Source of the DNA: Kushneria marisflavi
GTDB lineage: Bacteria > Pseudomonadota > Gammaproteobacteria > Pseudomonadales > Halomonadaceae
Direction of reading: 5' to 3'
Length of the DNA: 64,000 nucleotides
Assembly: GCF_002157205.1 (NCBI RefSeq)
Contig: NZ_CP021358.1
Location: 2,790,001 to 2,854,000, forward strand
Shown piece after piece: positions 55,530-64,000 of the stretch. The translations under genes were made by a program, and so were the position numbers. Each line of letters opens with the position of its first letter. The stretch's first letter is position 1. The notes under the pieces were generated by a model, which saw only the letters and a program-made list of their open reading frames with translations, was not told the origin of the DNA and made no database searches.

Positions 55530-57247
55530 GAAGACTCCCGGGCGCCGGCGGCCGGATCGACACCGAGCAGACGCAGTTGCAGATGCTGACCCCGATGCGA
55601 GGCGACGGTGATGTTCAGATCGTCACGCTGGCGGGTCAGGGTCATGACAGCACGATCGCCTGGCAGCAATGGGGCAGGAAAGCGCACCCGACGCATGTCG
55701 CGCCATCGATCCGGTTCGCCGAAAAGGCGCTCGGCCTGCTGGCGCGCCCAGTGAATCAGGGCAATGCCGGGCACGATCGGGCGGCCCGGGAAGTGGCCTT
55801 CCAGTGCTGCCAGTCGCTCCGGGACCTCAAGCGTAATCCGGCGTTGATCGAACGTTGGAGACTCGATATCCAGCCAGCGTGGCTGTCGTCGATCGTCCAG
55901 ATCATCAAACAGGTGGCGTGCCATGGTCCGGGTCAGCTTGCCCTGCGCGTTGACCGGCAAATGGTGCACAAAGCGCCAGAAGCGCGGCAGCACCACCGGC
56001 TCAAAGGCATCGGCCAGATGCTGTCGCAGGGCGCTGATGAGGGCTCGGCGCGTGTCATGATCATGAGCAATGCTTTCCTCGGTCATGGCCACAATGGCGC
56101 CAATGCGGCCGCCCGAATGATCGATGGTCAGACAGCGGGCACTCAGGACGCCAGCAAAGCATTCGATATGATGAGCCAGCCCTTCAAGCGAGACCCGTTT
56201 GCCGGCGACCTTGACGATACGGTCGGCGCGCCCGTGGAGGGTAAAGCGGGCAGGGTGCTCGTCGAGCAGCTCGATGTGGTCGGCCTGCTCGTGCCACTGT
56301 TCCGGCTCGGGCAGCCGTTTTGATCGCAAAAGGGTACGTTTACCGTCGCAGCGCAGCACGACATCATCAAGCGCCTGCCATGTCGTGTCCTGACATGGTC
56401 TGCGCCAGGCAATGGCGCCGCTTTCCGAGCTGCCGTAGATTTCGATGAGCTCACTGCCCATCAGGGCTTCGGCCTGTACGGCGGCGTCATGGGGCAGGGG
56501 AGCCGCGGCACTGAAAATGCGTCCGGGGGCGCGCTCCGGCATGCCGGTAGTACTTTCCGGCAGGCGGGAAAGCTGGGGCGGTGAGCTGATCAGGGCGCTG
56601 ACCGGCAGGCGGGTCAGCCACTCGGCCAGCGTCTCGGGCCAGGTCACGATCTCGAGCCCGAAGGGGTGTGAGGTGGCAAGCGCCCTCAAAAGTCCGGCGG
56701 TCAGCCCCCAGGTATGCTGGTGACTGACCTGACTGATGACGACCCCTTCCGCGAGCGGCCAGTGCCGCTCAAAGGCGGCGACTTCTGCCTCGAGCTGGCC
56801 CAGAGTGCGAAAGATGGGCGTGGGTTCGCCGCTGGAGCCGGAGGTGAACAGCACCACAGCGTCATGATCGGGCGACAGATCGGGAATGGGCCGAGACGGC
56901 GTGACCGGCGCTGCGGGGACCCATGCATCGACAAACTCTCCCAGCAGGGTCAGATGGTGCCGGCGCAGATGAGCCACGGTCTCTGGCAGATTGTCGCCAG
57001 GTAGCCAGACCCGATGGCCGGCGTGCCAGAGCCCGAGCAGGGCCGTCGTAAACCGCCATGGGTCAGTGTCGTAAAGGGCCACATCCTGTCCGGCCGGTAG
57101 CGGCGTATTGGCCCAGGCCTCGATGGCCTGCCACAGTTCACCGCGGGTGCGTACCCGCTGTCCTGATTGGGCCACGATGTCATCGGGCTCTCCCGTCAAC
57201 CACGGGCAGCGGGTCAGTGATGGCGCGCAGAGAGAGTGATGAATCAT
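55526..57247 (-). CDS. AMP-dependent acyl ligase fused to a FabA/FabZ-like dehydratase domain
   Basis: A 573-aa two-domain protein. Residues 1-455 are an adenylate-forming ligase: TSGSSGEP at 135-142, YGSSESGAIAWR, the hinge GRADRIVKVAGKRVSLEGL and NAQGKLTR. The last 100 residues are a hotdog domain with GHFPGRPIVPGIALIHWARQ, keeping the catalytic His. It would load the aryl starter on the ACP and serve as a thioester dehydratase. In other clusters these are often two genes (ApeH and ApeI). ATG 57247 overlaps the upstream stop by 4 nt. Confidence 0.9.
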   Translation of the reverse strand: MIHHSLCAPSLTRCPWLTGEPDDIVAQSGQRVRTRGELWQAIEAWANTPLPAGQDVALYDTDPWRFTTALLGLWHAGHRVWLPGDNLPETVAHLRRHHLTLLGEFVDAWVPAAPVTPSRPIPDLSPDHDAVVLFTSGSSGEPTPIFRTLGQLEAEVAAFERHWPLAEGVVISQVSHQHTWGLTAGLLRALATSHPFGLEIVTWPETLAEWLTRLPVSALISSPPQLSRLPESTTGMPERAPGRIFSAAAPLPHDAAVQAEALMGSELIEIYGSSESGAIAWRRPCQDTTWQALDDVVLRCDGKRTLLRSKRLPEPEQWHEQADHIELLDEHPARFTLHGRADRIVKVAGKRVSLEGLAHHIECFAGVLSARCLTIDHSGGRIGAIVAMTEESIAHDHDTRRALISALRQHLADAFEPVVLPRFWRFVHHLPVNAQGKLTRTMARHLFDDLDDRRQPRWLDIESPTFDQRRITLEVPERLAALEGHFPGRPIVPGIALIHWARQQAERLFGEPDRWRDMRRVRFPAPLLPGDRAVMTLTRQRDDLNITVASHRGQHLQLRLLGVDPAAGARESS

Positions 57248-57810
57248 GCGTGCACCGTTTTGCGTCGAACGCGCTGACGTACCAGCCATTCACCGGCCAT
57301 CAGCAGTGCCGCCAGCAGGTAGCTGATGGCCCCCGTATAGATCTGCCAGACGTTCAGGGGGGCCCACAGCGCCAGCGTCAGAGCGACAAGGGCGTTGAGC
57401 GTCATGAAAATGCCCCACATCCAGGTCACACGTCGGGTGTAGCGCACGCCACTGGGAGGCAGGTCGGGCTCTGAAAGACGCGCCAGACGCTCGATCAGGG
57501 GAGTGGCCCGCAGGCTGCCCAGAAAGACCAGTGCCAGCGAGACATTGATGATGACCGGATAGAGCCGAATGCCCAGTTCGGCCTGCCCGCCAAGCAGCAG
57601 GGCCAGCAGTATCACCAGCACCGCAGTCCAGCGCAGGCGATGAAGGCCTGCCAGCCACTGAAGACTGGCCAGAACCATGAAGGTGATCAGCAGGGCCCGG
57701 GTGCCCCATAGTGGCAGAACGACCCAGAGTGCGACCGGAAACAGCACCATCGAAAGCGGTGATGACCAGTGACGTGTTCCCGGGCGTCCGGCGGGCATGA
57801 CTCCCATCAT
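57244..57810 (-). CDS. Membrane protein of the aryl polyene cluster (COG4648 type)
   Basis: A 188-aa integral membrane protein with about five or six helices (MVLFPVALWVVLPLW, LLITFMVLASLQWL, AVLVILLALLLGG, LYPVIINVSLALVFLGSL, MWGIFMTLNALVALTLAL, GAISYLLAALLMAGE). Proteins of this type lie between the ACP and the ligase in aryl polyene clusters; the function is unknown. The start may be the Met at 57810 or the one at 57798. Confidence 0.85.
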   Translation of the reverse strand: MMGVMPAGRPGTRHWSSPLSMVLFPVALWVVLPLWGTRALLITFMVLASLQWLAGLHRLRWTAVLVILLALLLGGQAELGIRLYPVIINVSLALVFLGSLRATPLIERLARLSEPDLPPSGVRYTRRVTWMWGIFMTLNALVALTLALWAPLNVWQIYTGAISYLLAALLMAGEWLVRQRVRRKTVHA

Positions 57811-57815
57811 GAACC

Positions 57816-58091
57816 TCAGTCGCAGCGACGCTCGGCGACCAGAGCGCTGAGCTGTCTGAGGCTGGCAAAGTGTTCGCGGTTCTCCTCGGCATCGCTGTCC
57901 AGGCGGATACCGTAACGCTTTTGAAGCGCCAGCCCAAGCTCCAGCGCATCAATGGAATCCAGCCCCAGCCCGTCGCCAAACAGGGGCGCTTCAGGCTCGA
58001 TGTCATCAGCCGTAATGTCTTCAAGCTCCAGCGCTTCGATGATCATGTTGGCGACATCGCGTTCGAGGTCGGTCAATGCAGTCTTGGCCAT
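57816..58091 (-). CDS. Acyl carrier protein of the aryl polyene cluster
   Basis: A 91-aa ACP. The phosphopantetheine Ser is S46 in FGDGLGLDSIDALELGLAL. GGAGAA lies 8 nt before ATG 58091. It carries the growing polyene. Reference clusters usually encode two ACPs; only one is seen here, so it must serve both roles or share with a second ACP elsewhere. Confidence 0.93.
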   Translation of the reverse strand: MAKTALTDLERDVANMIIEALELEDITADDIEPEAPLFGDGLGLDSIDALELGLALQKRYGIRLDSDAEENREHFASLRQLSALVAERRCD

Positions 58092-58209
58092 GTGGTGTTC
58101 TCCGCAGTCCTTGTTGTCTTGTTCGAACAGATGAATACGCTGCTGGAGGGGCATCTGTCCGATATGTTCGGGCGGCATATGATGCCAGAACCGAACATTG
58201 TTTGGGGTG

Positions 58210-58962
58210 CTATCCGCCGTGTGGTGTCCTGTCCATTACGCCGAGCAGCCAGTCAAGCCGTGGCGCGCGCGTTTTGAGCTCGCACCGCCCCATCAGCCAG
58301 TCGATCAGCAGTGGCGGTGTCACGGTCGGCAGCGAATCAACAGGAGGTTCAGCCGGGTTCGCCTGCAGGGCGATGGCATCGGCGGCAGGTGAGAGTGACA
58401 GCTCCATCAGCATGGCGGAGGGCGCCTGCGGTGCCTGGGTCTGGATGCGATAACGGTCGGGGACCGGCGAGTCGGTCAGCACCAGCATGACACTATCGTA
58501 TCCCTCTGCCAGATAGCCGCGGGCTTCACTCAAAAGCGCCTCGAACTCTTCCCCGGCAGCGGCCAGCGCGGCCATCGAGGCGTGATTGTTAAAGGCAATC
58601 GAATAGACGCCAAGTACGGCGTTATGAACCGACAGGCCGAAGCGAGCTGGCGATAGCGGCTCGCCCTCAAACAGCGTATCCAGCATGTCCAGCGGACGAT
58701 GACCGTCCCCGTGGCGTGAGGCATGCAGTATCGGCATGGCGATACGCTCATGAGCGCCCATGTCACCAAGCAGCGTACACACGGCACGCCCCAGTGGCGT
58801 CAGGCGTCGTCGCAGCAGGGCCGGTACACTGGTGGCCGCCGGCTTTTCATCGGTAATGACACCGGCTGGCACCTCTTCGCCTGCGCGCTCGGGAAGCCAG
58901 GCGCGCCAGCGATGAAGATAGAGCGTAGGTTGTGCTGTATCAGCATGGGATAAGCAGTCCAT
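58210..58962 (-). CDS. Beta-ketoacyl synthase-like chain-length factor (lacks active-site Cys)
   Basis: A 250-aa protein of the 'beta-ketoacyl synthase-like, N-terminal' family. RFGLSVHNAVLGVYSIAFNNHASMAALAAAGEEFEALLSEARGYLAEGYDSVMLVLTDSPVPDRY is diagnostic. It lacks the TACSSG loop, so it should not condense by itself; such proteins pair with the ketosynthase as chain-length factors. It is the first gene of the minus-strand operon, with GGGAGG 6 nt before the ATG. Confidence 0.9.
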   Translation of the reverse strand: MDCLSHADTAQPTLYLHRWRAWLPERAGEEVPAGVITDEKPAATSVPALLRRRLTPLGRAVCTLLGDMGAHERIAMPILHASRHGDGHRPLDMLDTLFEGEPLSPARFGLSVHNAVLGVYSIAFNNHASMAALAAAGEEFEALLSEARGYLAEGYDSVMLVLTDSPVPDRYRIQTQAPQAPSAMLMELSLSPAADAIALQANPAEPPVDSLPTVTPPLLIDWLMGRCELKTRAPRLDWLLGVMDRTPHGG

Positions 58963-59158
58963 GCGAGCCTCCCGGAAAATGACATCTGATTGTAAGCGGC
59001 AGGCGTGGTTTCATAAACCGCAAGTATGACAAACATGACAGACACGGGTGATGAGACGCTCCAGCCGGTGACCGCCACAATGGCATGGCAGTGTCTGTTC
59101 AAAACAGGTGTGATAACCCCCTGATTCAAGCCTTTTATGGCTTTATACGGAGTTTGGA

Positions 59159-60811
59159 ATGGCGCTTTCTACAGACGATCGCAACCGCCGACGCTTTATG
59201 CGTCGTGCACTGACGCTGCTGCCTGTTGCAGGTATGGCAGGGGCATTGACGGCCCCGGAACATGCGCAGGCCAGTGAGTCACGTGAGCGATCCGAAGCGC
59301 TCGACATGACCGCTCGCAATAACGTGATTTACTGGGGCGCCGACCCGACCGGCAAGCGCGACAGTTCGGCAGCCTTTGTGCGCGCCGCGCGCTCCAGCAT
59401 CGTCAACAGTCTTTATGTACCGCCCGGACGCTACGCGATCGGACAAACGGTCGATCTCAAGGGCAAGAATCTTGTCGGCCCCGGCAGGCAGCGTTTCAGA
59501 AACGAGGGCAACGCTGTTCTGATGCCCTTTCATTCGCTGGGTGATGGCGTCATGTTCACCGATCACGGCCCGGTGATGCGTGACCTCAACTTTTCCAGCG
59601 GTCAAAAGGGGCGATGGAAAGGCACCTATATTGTTGGGCCGGGCTACAACACCGTTGTTGAAAACGTGCACTTCGCCTCGGGCGGTATCGGTATCCGCGT
59701 TAAGGGCATCATGGTCAATTACAACCTGGTGCGCTGTACCTTTATTGGCATGGGAATCGGCGTACAGGTCGATGACGAAAAGGGCAATAATTCCACCACG
59801 GCACGTTTTGTCGGCAACGAATTCAACTATTCCGATAATGGCATTATCTTCGAGAAAAATGTCTATGGGGCGACCTTTCAGGACAATATCTTCGAGGCCA
59901 TGAAAGGGGATGCCATTCGTGCAAGGCTGATCTATCGCTCAAGCTTTATTGGCAACTGGTGGGAGGGCCGCAACAAGGGCAAGGCACCCTGGCCCTGCGT
60001 GCGCACGACCGAAAGCCAGCAGTTCATGAACTGTTTTGCCACCTCCAATACCTGCGTCTACGGCTGGACCAACGTTTTCGACAGCGAAAAACACAGTGGC
60101 AGCATGGGTGGTGTTTCGCTGGATGGGGGTGAAGTCGTTATTCGCAATTCAACCGGTAACGCGCTGCGCCTGTCGCCGGACGCGATACGTGCCGAAGCGG
60201 ATGCCTGGAAGGAAGCCACGCCGCTGGTCATCCAGTCGAGTCACTCTGAAAAGACCCGTCAGACCAACCCGATTGTGTTTCGCCATAGCGGCCCCGAGGG
60301 TGATGTGGTGTTCGATACCGACAGGGACTCGGGCAACAAGGGCGTGTGGGATGGCCGTCTGCGCTTCGCCTCCCAGGTCAGCAGCGATGACAAGGTGCTG
60401 TATGACGACTACCGGGTAAATCGGGGGCGTCCCGGCGTGGTTGGCGAAACGTCGCTGGTGGATAAAAAGGGCAAGGTGCGTCATGCCCTGACCGGTATCC
60501 CTCAGTTCGTTAAATGGCGTAAGGGCGGCGATGGACCAGGCTGTGACTTCTTCACTCGCTGTGAGGTCGTCGACAAGGGGCAGGTCGAGTTCTCCTTCCC
60601 TGATGGGGAAGTGGAGCTGCGTGATCCGATCATTACGGTGACGGTAGATGATGCCGGCATTGTCCATGATGGCATCGAGTATCTTTCGGCCTATTCGGGT
60701 TCGGTGAAGTATCAGGCCTGGAAAGGCTTTCGGGTTCGCTTCGTTGACCGCAAAAGCGGACAGCCAACCCTGCCGGAGAGCTTCAATCTCTCGATCTTCC
60801 ACCCGGGGTGA
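59159..60811 (+). CDS. Tat-exported right-handed beta-helix protein (pectate lyase/GH28-like fold)
   Basis: A 550-aa exported protein. A twin-arginine signal lies at residues 10-16 (RRRFMRR) before LTLLPVAGMAGALTAPEHAQA. The mature part starts DMTARNNVIYWGADPTGKRDSSAAFVRAARSS...YVPPGRYAIGQTVDLKGKNLVGPG, the start of the pectate-lyase-3 type beta-helix also seen in phage tailspikes and polysaccharide lyases. Repeated VRxxxFIG and FVGNEFNYSDNGIIF coils follow. I do not know its substrate. It is divergent from the aryl polyene operon across 196 nt. Confidence 0.85.
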   Translation: MALSTDDRNRRRFMRRALTLLPVAGMAGALTAPEHAQASESRERSEALDMTARNNVIYWGADPTGKRDSSAAFVRAARSSIVNSLYVPPGRYAIGQTVDLKGKNLVGPGRQRFRNEGNAVLMPFHSLGDGVMFTDHGPVMRDLNFSSGQKGRWKGTYIVGPGYNTVVENVHFASGGIGIRVKGIMVNYNLVRCTFIGMGIGVQVDDEKGNNSTTARFVGNEFNYSDNGIIFEKNVYGATFQDNIFEAMKGDAIRARLIYRSSFIGNWWEGRNKGKAPWPCVRTTESQQFMNCFATSNTCVYGWTNVFDSEKHSGSMGGVSLDGGEVVIRNSTGNALRLSPDAIRAEADAWKEATPLVIQSSHSEKTRQTNPIVFRHSGPEGDVVFDTDRDSGNKGVWDGRLRFASQVSSDDKVLYDDYRVNRGRPGVVGETSLVDKKGKVRHALTGIPQFVKWRKGGDGPGCDFFTRCEVVDKGQVEFSFPDGEVELRDPIITVTVDDAGIVHDGIEYLSAYSGSVKYQAWKGFRVRFVDRKSGQPTLPESFNLSIFHPG

Positions 60812-60833
60812 GGGCAGGCCCGCCCCGGTGTCG

Positions 60834-62372
60834 CTAAACGCTGTCGCCGACCGGTGCCGGTCGGGGCTGTTCGCGGCGCTCGGGCAGGGCGTCCGGCCGC
60901 AGGCGCCGTGACAGCACGTCCACGACCATATTGATGCCGGCCGTCACCACCAAAAGGGCGACGGCCTGATCGAACATCAGGTACTCAAAGCTTGAGTCGA
61001 TATGAAAGCCCAGCGTCACCACGCCCAGCATCCCCAGCAGCGCCGTCTCACGCATGATGACCTCGGCACGGTAGAACAAAAGCGCCAGAATGCCGGGATA
61101 GACACGCGGCAGCAGCTCATGACTGTACAGGTTGATGCCGCGAATACCTGGCAGCCCGGGAGTGATCTCATCGGCGTGACGCGCCGCCAGAAAGGCAATC
61201 AGGGCGCCATTGTGCAGTGAAAGCGCGATCCATGCCGGAAGCAGTGACGGGCCGGTCAGCAGCAGCAGAATAAAGGCCAGCAGCAGTTCCGGGGTCGATC
61301 GCATGACAATCAGCGCCCCGCGACCCATGGTACGGGTAGCACGGTTGCCGAAATGGCGGCTGACCAGTGGCCAGGCCAGCAGGCAGGCCAGCAGCGAGCC
61401 CACGGTGCTCATCAGTCCCAGCAACAGGGTATTGCCAACGGCGGGAAGAATGTCCGGCAGCCGGGCAAACCACTGCGGCATGGCGGCGAAATTGCCTTCC
61501 AGTAGCGGTCGCGGCCAGATGTCATGACTCAGGAACTGCCATAAAAGCGTCGGATTGACGCTGGGCCAGGGCCCCAGCAAAAACGCCGTGCCCACCAGCC
61601 AGAGCAGCAGCAGACGTCGGTGCGCCCACCAGGGCAGCAGGGCGATCAAAAGGTAAAAGGCCCATAGTAGGGCGCCTCCTTCATGGTATCGCCCCTGGCG
61701 AAAAGCGCTTTCCATGTAATAGCCCAGTGTCGGTAGCCCCACAAACCCCAGTAGAATGCTGGCTCGCAGCGCGCACTCGAAACGATAGCGGGTGTAGCCG
61801 GACAGTCGCTGCCAGGCCAGCGGCAGCTCGGTATACACAAACCGCGACAGTCGGTCGGTGTGGGGCGACAGCGTCTGTGAGGGGCTTCGATCAATCTGGG
61901 CCAGAATTTCGGCGTAGACCTTGGCGAAGGTGGCGGCATAGGGCAGGGCTATGGCGGTCAACGCCGTAATGGCAGAAAGCCCGAAGACCTGAAGAAACAG
62001 CAACGCCCAGAAAATCTCGTGGATGGCCCGCACAAAGGCGCACAGGCTGCGCACCACGCGAGAGCGCATGAAAATCAGCGCCAGTGGAAATCCGAGCACC
62101 ATGCCCAGCACCACTCCCCACAGGGCAAAGGCAATCGTCAGAAGCAGGGCGTGCAGAGGCGACTCGGTCGCCGTGATGTCCGGCAGGATCATTCCCTGAA
62201 GCATACGCCCCAGTTCCTTCCACGGATCACTGGTGGTGATCGATAGATCCGCCAGGGGCAGCAGCGCCAGAGTAATGGCCAGCATGATCAGGGTCAGACG
62301 CAATAGCCTGGCGCCGACATTGTCGCCGCGAAGCCAGCTGAACCAGCCGGGCGGTGTCTCAGCTCGTGACAT
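60834..62372 (-). CDS. Double-length PhnE-type ABC permease (selenate/phosphonate transporter group)
   Basis: A 512-aa permease with two PhnE-like halves in one chain, each with a transmembrane bundle. Half one carries GVVLGMVLGFPLALIFMRSRVVRSLCAFVRAIHEIFWALLF; half two carries GNTLLLGLMSTVGSLLACLLAWPLVSRHFGNRATRTMGRGALIVMRSTPELLLAFI. Two separate PhnE-like proteins are more usual. ATG 62372 overlaps the ATPase stop by 14 nt. With the ATPase and binding protein it forms a complete importer. Confidence 0.9.
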   Translation of the reverse strand: MSRAETPPGWFSWLRGDNVGARLLRLTLIMLAITLALLPLADLSITTSDPWKELGRMLQGMILPDITATESPLHALLLTIAFALWGVVLGMVLGFPLALIFMRSRVVRSLCAFVRAIHEIFWALLFLQVFGLSAITALTAIALPYAATFAKVYAEILAQIDRSPSQTLSPHTDRLSRFVYTELPLAWQRLSGYTRYRFECALRASILLGFVGLPTLGYYMESAFRQGRYHEGGALLWAFYLLIALLPWWAHRRLLLLWLVGTAFLLGPWPSVNPTLLWQFLSHDIWPRPLLEGNFAAMPQWFARLPDILPAVGNTLLLGLMSTVGSLLACLLAWPLVSRHFGNRATRTMGRGALIVMRSTPELLLAFILLLLTGPSLLPAWIALSLHNGALIAFLAARHADEITPGLPGIRGINLYSHELLPRVYPGILALLFYRAEVIMRETALLGMLGVVTLGFHIDSSFEYLMFDQAVALLVVTAGINMVVDVLSRRLRPDALPERREQPRPAPVGDSV

Positions 62373-63054
62373 AAAGCACGTCAAGATCGTGTGACGACAG
62401 CTCGCTGGCCGGCGCATCAATGATGACGTGCCCGTCATCCAGACCGATGATGCGATCAAAATGGGCCAGTGCCAGCTCGCGCTGATGCAGGGCGACCACA
62501 CAGGTCTCGTGACGGGCGTTGATCAGCTCCAGCAGTCGAACGCCCTGACGGGGGTCGACGCTGGCTACAGGCTCATCTCCGATAAAGACCGGGCGCTTTT
62601 GATATAGCGCTCGCGCAATGGCGACACGCTGTTGTTGACCGCCGGAGAGCTGGTCGACCTGACGCCGGAGCAGTCCGTCCAGCCCCAGTGTGCCAGCAAG
62701 CTCGCCGATCTCCTGCCAGCAGGTTGGCCTAGGGCGCAAAAGATTGATCAGGTTCTGCCAGCGTGAGTAATGGGCCAGACGGCCCATGTAAATGTTGTGA
62801 TAGGCCGAAAGCGTCGGCACCAGAGCATTGGCCTGTGGACACCAGGCGGCCTGGTCGCCGAGCCGAACGCGCAGCGCGTCGAGCAGGGTCGACTTGCCCA
62901 CACCGCTGCGACCCAGCAGGGCGATACGATCGCCCTGCGAGATATGCAGTGTCAGGTCAGGAAAAACAACACGATTGTCGTGACCGAGCCGGGCATGTTC
63001 AAACCCGGCAAGCACGCTCGCGGCGCTCGGCCCGACAGAGGCAGTCTCCAGCAT
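62359..63054 (-). CDS. PhnC-type ABC transporter ATP-binding protein (selenate/phosphonate group)
   Basis: A 231-aa ATPase. Walker A is LLGRSGVGKSTLLDAL, the signature LSGGQQQRVAIARAL, Walker B VFIGDEPVASVDPRQG, and the switch His lies in CVVALHQRELAL. ATG 63054 lies 4 nt after the binding-protein stop; the longer frame from 63138 would overlap that gene and is rejected. It overlaps the permease by 14 nt. Confidence 0.92.
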   Translation of the reverse strand: MLETASVGPSAASVLAGFEHARLGHDNRVVFPDLTLHISQGDRIALLGRSGVGKSTLLDALRVRLGDQAAWCPQANALVPTLSAYHNIYMGRLAHYSRWQNLINLLRPRPTCWQEIGELAGTLGLDGLLRRQVDQLSGGQQQRVAIARALYQKRPVFIGDEPVASVDPRQGVRLLELINARHETCVVALHQRELALAHFDRIIGLDDGHVIIDAPASELSSHDLDVLYVTS

Positions 63055-63058
63055 CGTC

Positions 63059-63910
63059 TTATCGCAGCAGACCCAGTTCCTGGCCGACCTTCTCAATGGG
63101 CGCATAGTCCTCATTGGAGGCCGGAATAAAGCCTTCACGAGGGAAGCTTGCCAGCAGATCCGGGTCCGTCATGTCCAGCAGGGCCTTTTGAACGTGCTGT
63201 GTCGTATCGGCGCCGTAATGGTCATCGACATCCCCGCGAATGGTCCACTGGTAGTCAGGATAGGCCGGCGTGGACCAGATCACGTGTACCTTGTCGGTAT
63301 CTACCCGGCCATCGGCCACGGCGGCATCCCAGACGGTGTAGTTGAGTGCGCCGATATCAAAGGCACCCGATTCGACCAGTGTCATGGTGCGTGTGTGATC
63401 GCCCGAATATCCCACGCGGGAAAAGACCTTGTCGGGGGCTTCGTTGAAACGCTCACGCAGATAGTAGTCCGGCATCAGACGACCGGATGTGGAGGTCTTG
63501 GCGCCGAAGGTAAAGGTCTTGCCCTCGATGGCATCAGGCAGTTCGGATTGATCGGCCGGAATATTTGTGTCGGCGTTGGCGATGAAATAGGTCTTGAACT
63601 CGGCGTCTTCCTTGCCCTGGGCAATGGCTTTCGACCCGGGCACAATCTGACGGGCCTGAACGCCGGTCAGCCCGCCAAACCAGGCCAGCTGAACCTGATC
63701 GTTGCGAAAGGCACTGACCGCCGCGGCATAGGACTTGACCGGTACATACTCGACATCAAGCCCCGTTTTTTCGGACAGATAGTCGGCGACCTTGTCAAAG
63801 CGCTCTACCAGTCTGGCTTCATCCTCATCGGGAATGGCGGTAAAGCGGAAGGTGTCGGCGAACGCCGAAGTGCTCAGCATGACAAGGGAAAGGGCAACGA
63901 GACTGCGCAT
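63059..63910 (-). CDS. PhnD-family periplasmic binding protein, selenate-transporter type
   Basis: A 283-aa binding protein. The signal peptide is MRSLVALSLVMLSTSAFA. FRFTAIPDEDEARLVERFDKVADYLSEKTGLDVEYVPVKSYAAAVSAFRNDQVQLAWFGGLTGVQARQ and FTFGAKTSTSGRLMPDYYLRE match the PhnD subgroup named 'putative selenate ABC transporter substrate-binding protein' in databases. The ligand is not proven; phosphonate, phosphite or another oxyanion is possible. GAGGAG lies 8 nt before the ATG. It is the first gene of the three-gene operon. Confidence 0.9.
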   Translation of the reverse strand: MRSLVALSLVMLSTSAFADTFRFTAIPDEDEARLVERFDKVADYLSEKTGLDVEYVPVKSYAAAVSAFRNDQVQLAWFGGLTGVQARQIVPGSKAIAQGKEDAEFKTYFIANADTNIPADQSELPDAIEGKTFTFGAKTSTSGRLMPDYYLRERFNEAPDKVFSRVGYSGDHTRTMTLVESGAFDIGALNYTVWDAAVADGRVDTDKVHVIWSTPAYPDYQWTIRGDVDDHYGADTTQHVQKALLDMTDPDLLASFPREGFIPASNEDYAPIEKVGQELGLLR

Positions 63911-64000
63911 CGGGGAAACTCCTCAGAAGCGTCGAGTAGGGTTAAGCATGCATGCTAGCACGCCATGATGGCTATATACGCCACCGCTGATATTTTTGTG

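Overview
The window is 64 kb of dense, GC-rich gammaproteobacterial chromosome, most like Halomonadaceae (Halomonas, Kushneria, Chromohalobacter). The signs are a compatible-solute ABC transporter beside hydroxyectoine-utilisation genes, an enolase-superfamily mannonate dehydratase, TRAP transport of uronates and a selenate-type ABC transporter. The species assignment is inference; no rRNA gene is present. I saw no insertion sequence, prophage or CRISPR array.

Layout. 1-3 kb: end of gltB, then gltD (glutamate synthase). 3-9 kb: GNAT, a FAD oxidoreductase, a divergent rutR/rutG pair (uracil sensing and uptake, without rutABCDEF), a ChaC-like enzyme and a cupin. 9-16 kb: a four-gene OpuC-type compatible-solute importer, then an aldehyde dehydrogenase with eutB and eutC (hydroxyectoine utilisation), preceded by phased A-tracts. 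16-19 kb: a LysR/SDR divergent pair and an epimerase. 19-23 kb: zwf with a chorismate mutase, a potassium channel and argC. 23-26 kb: a PAS-GGDEF diguanylate cyclase, an NlpE-like lipoprotein and tRNA-Ser(CGA) with a duplicated 3' end.

26-39 kb is a hexuronate block. It holds a YieH-like phosphatase, kdgK, dps, an SSS symporter, an UxuR-like GntR regulator with palindromic operators, manD, a three-part TRAP transporter, uxuB and uxuA. Fructuronate would go to mannonate, then to 2-keto-3-deoxygluconate (KDG), then to KDG phosphate, feeding the Entner-Doudoroff route. Two unrelated mannonate dehydratases sit in this one locus.

39-45 kb: a QueC-like PP-loop protein, an NfeD/slipin pair, YceI, a possible new structured RNA at 42374-42466, a SulP anion transporter and a tandem universal stress protein. 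45-59 kb: one long minus-strand operon that I read as a compact aryl polyene (membrane-bound pigment) cluster. It has ketosynthase, chain-length factor, ACP, ligase-dehydratase fusion, glycosyltransferase, acyltransferase, LolA-like carrier, MMPL exporter, dehydratase and ketoreductase genes, plus a flavoprotein carrying the WxWxIP signature of flavin-dependent halogenases. 59-64 kb: a Tat-exported beta-helix protein and the selenate/phosphonate-type ABC transporter with a double permease.
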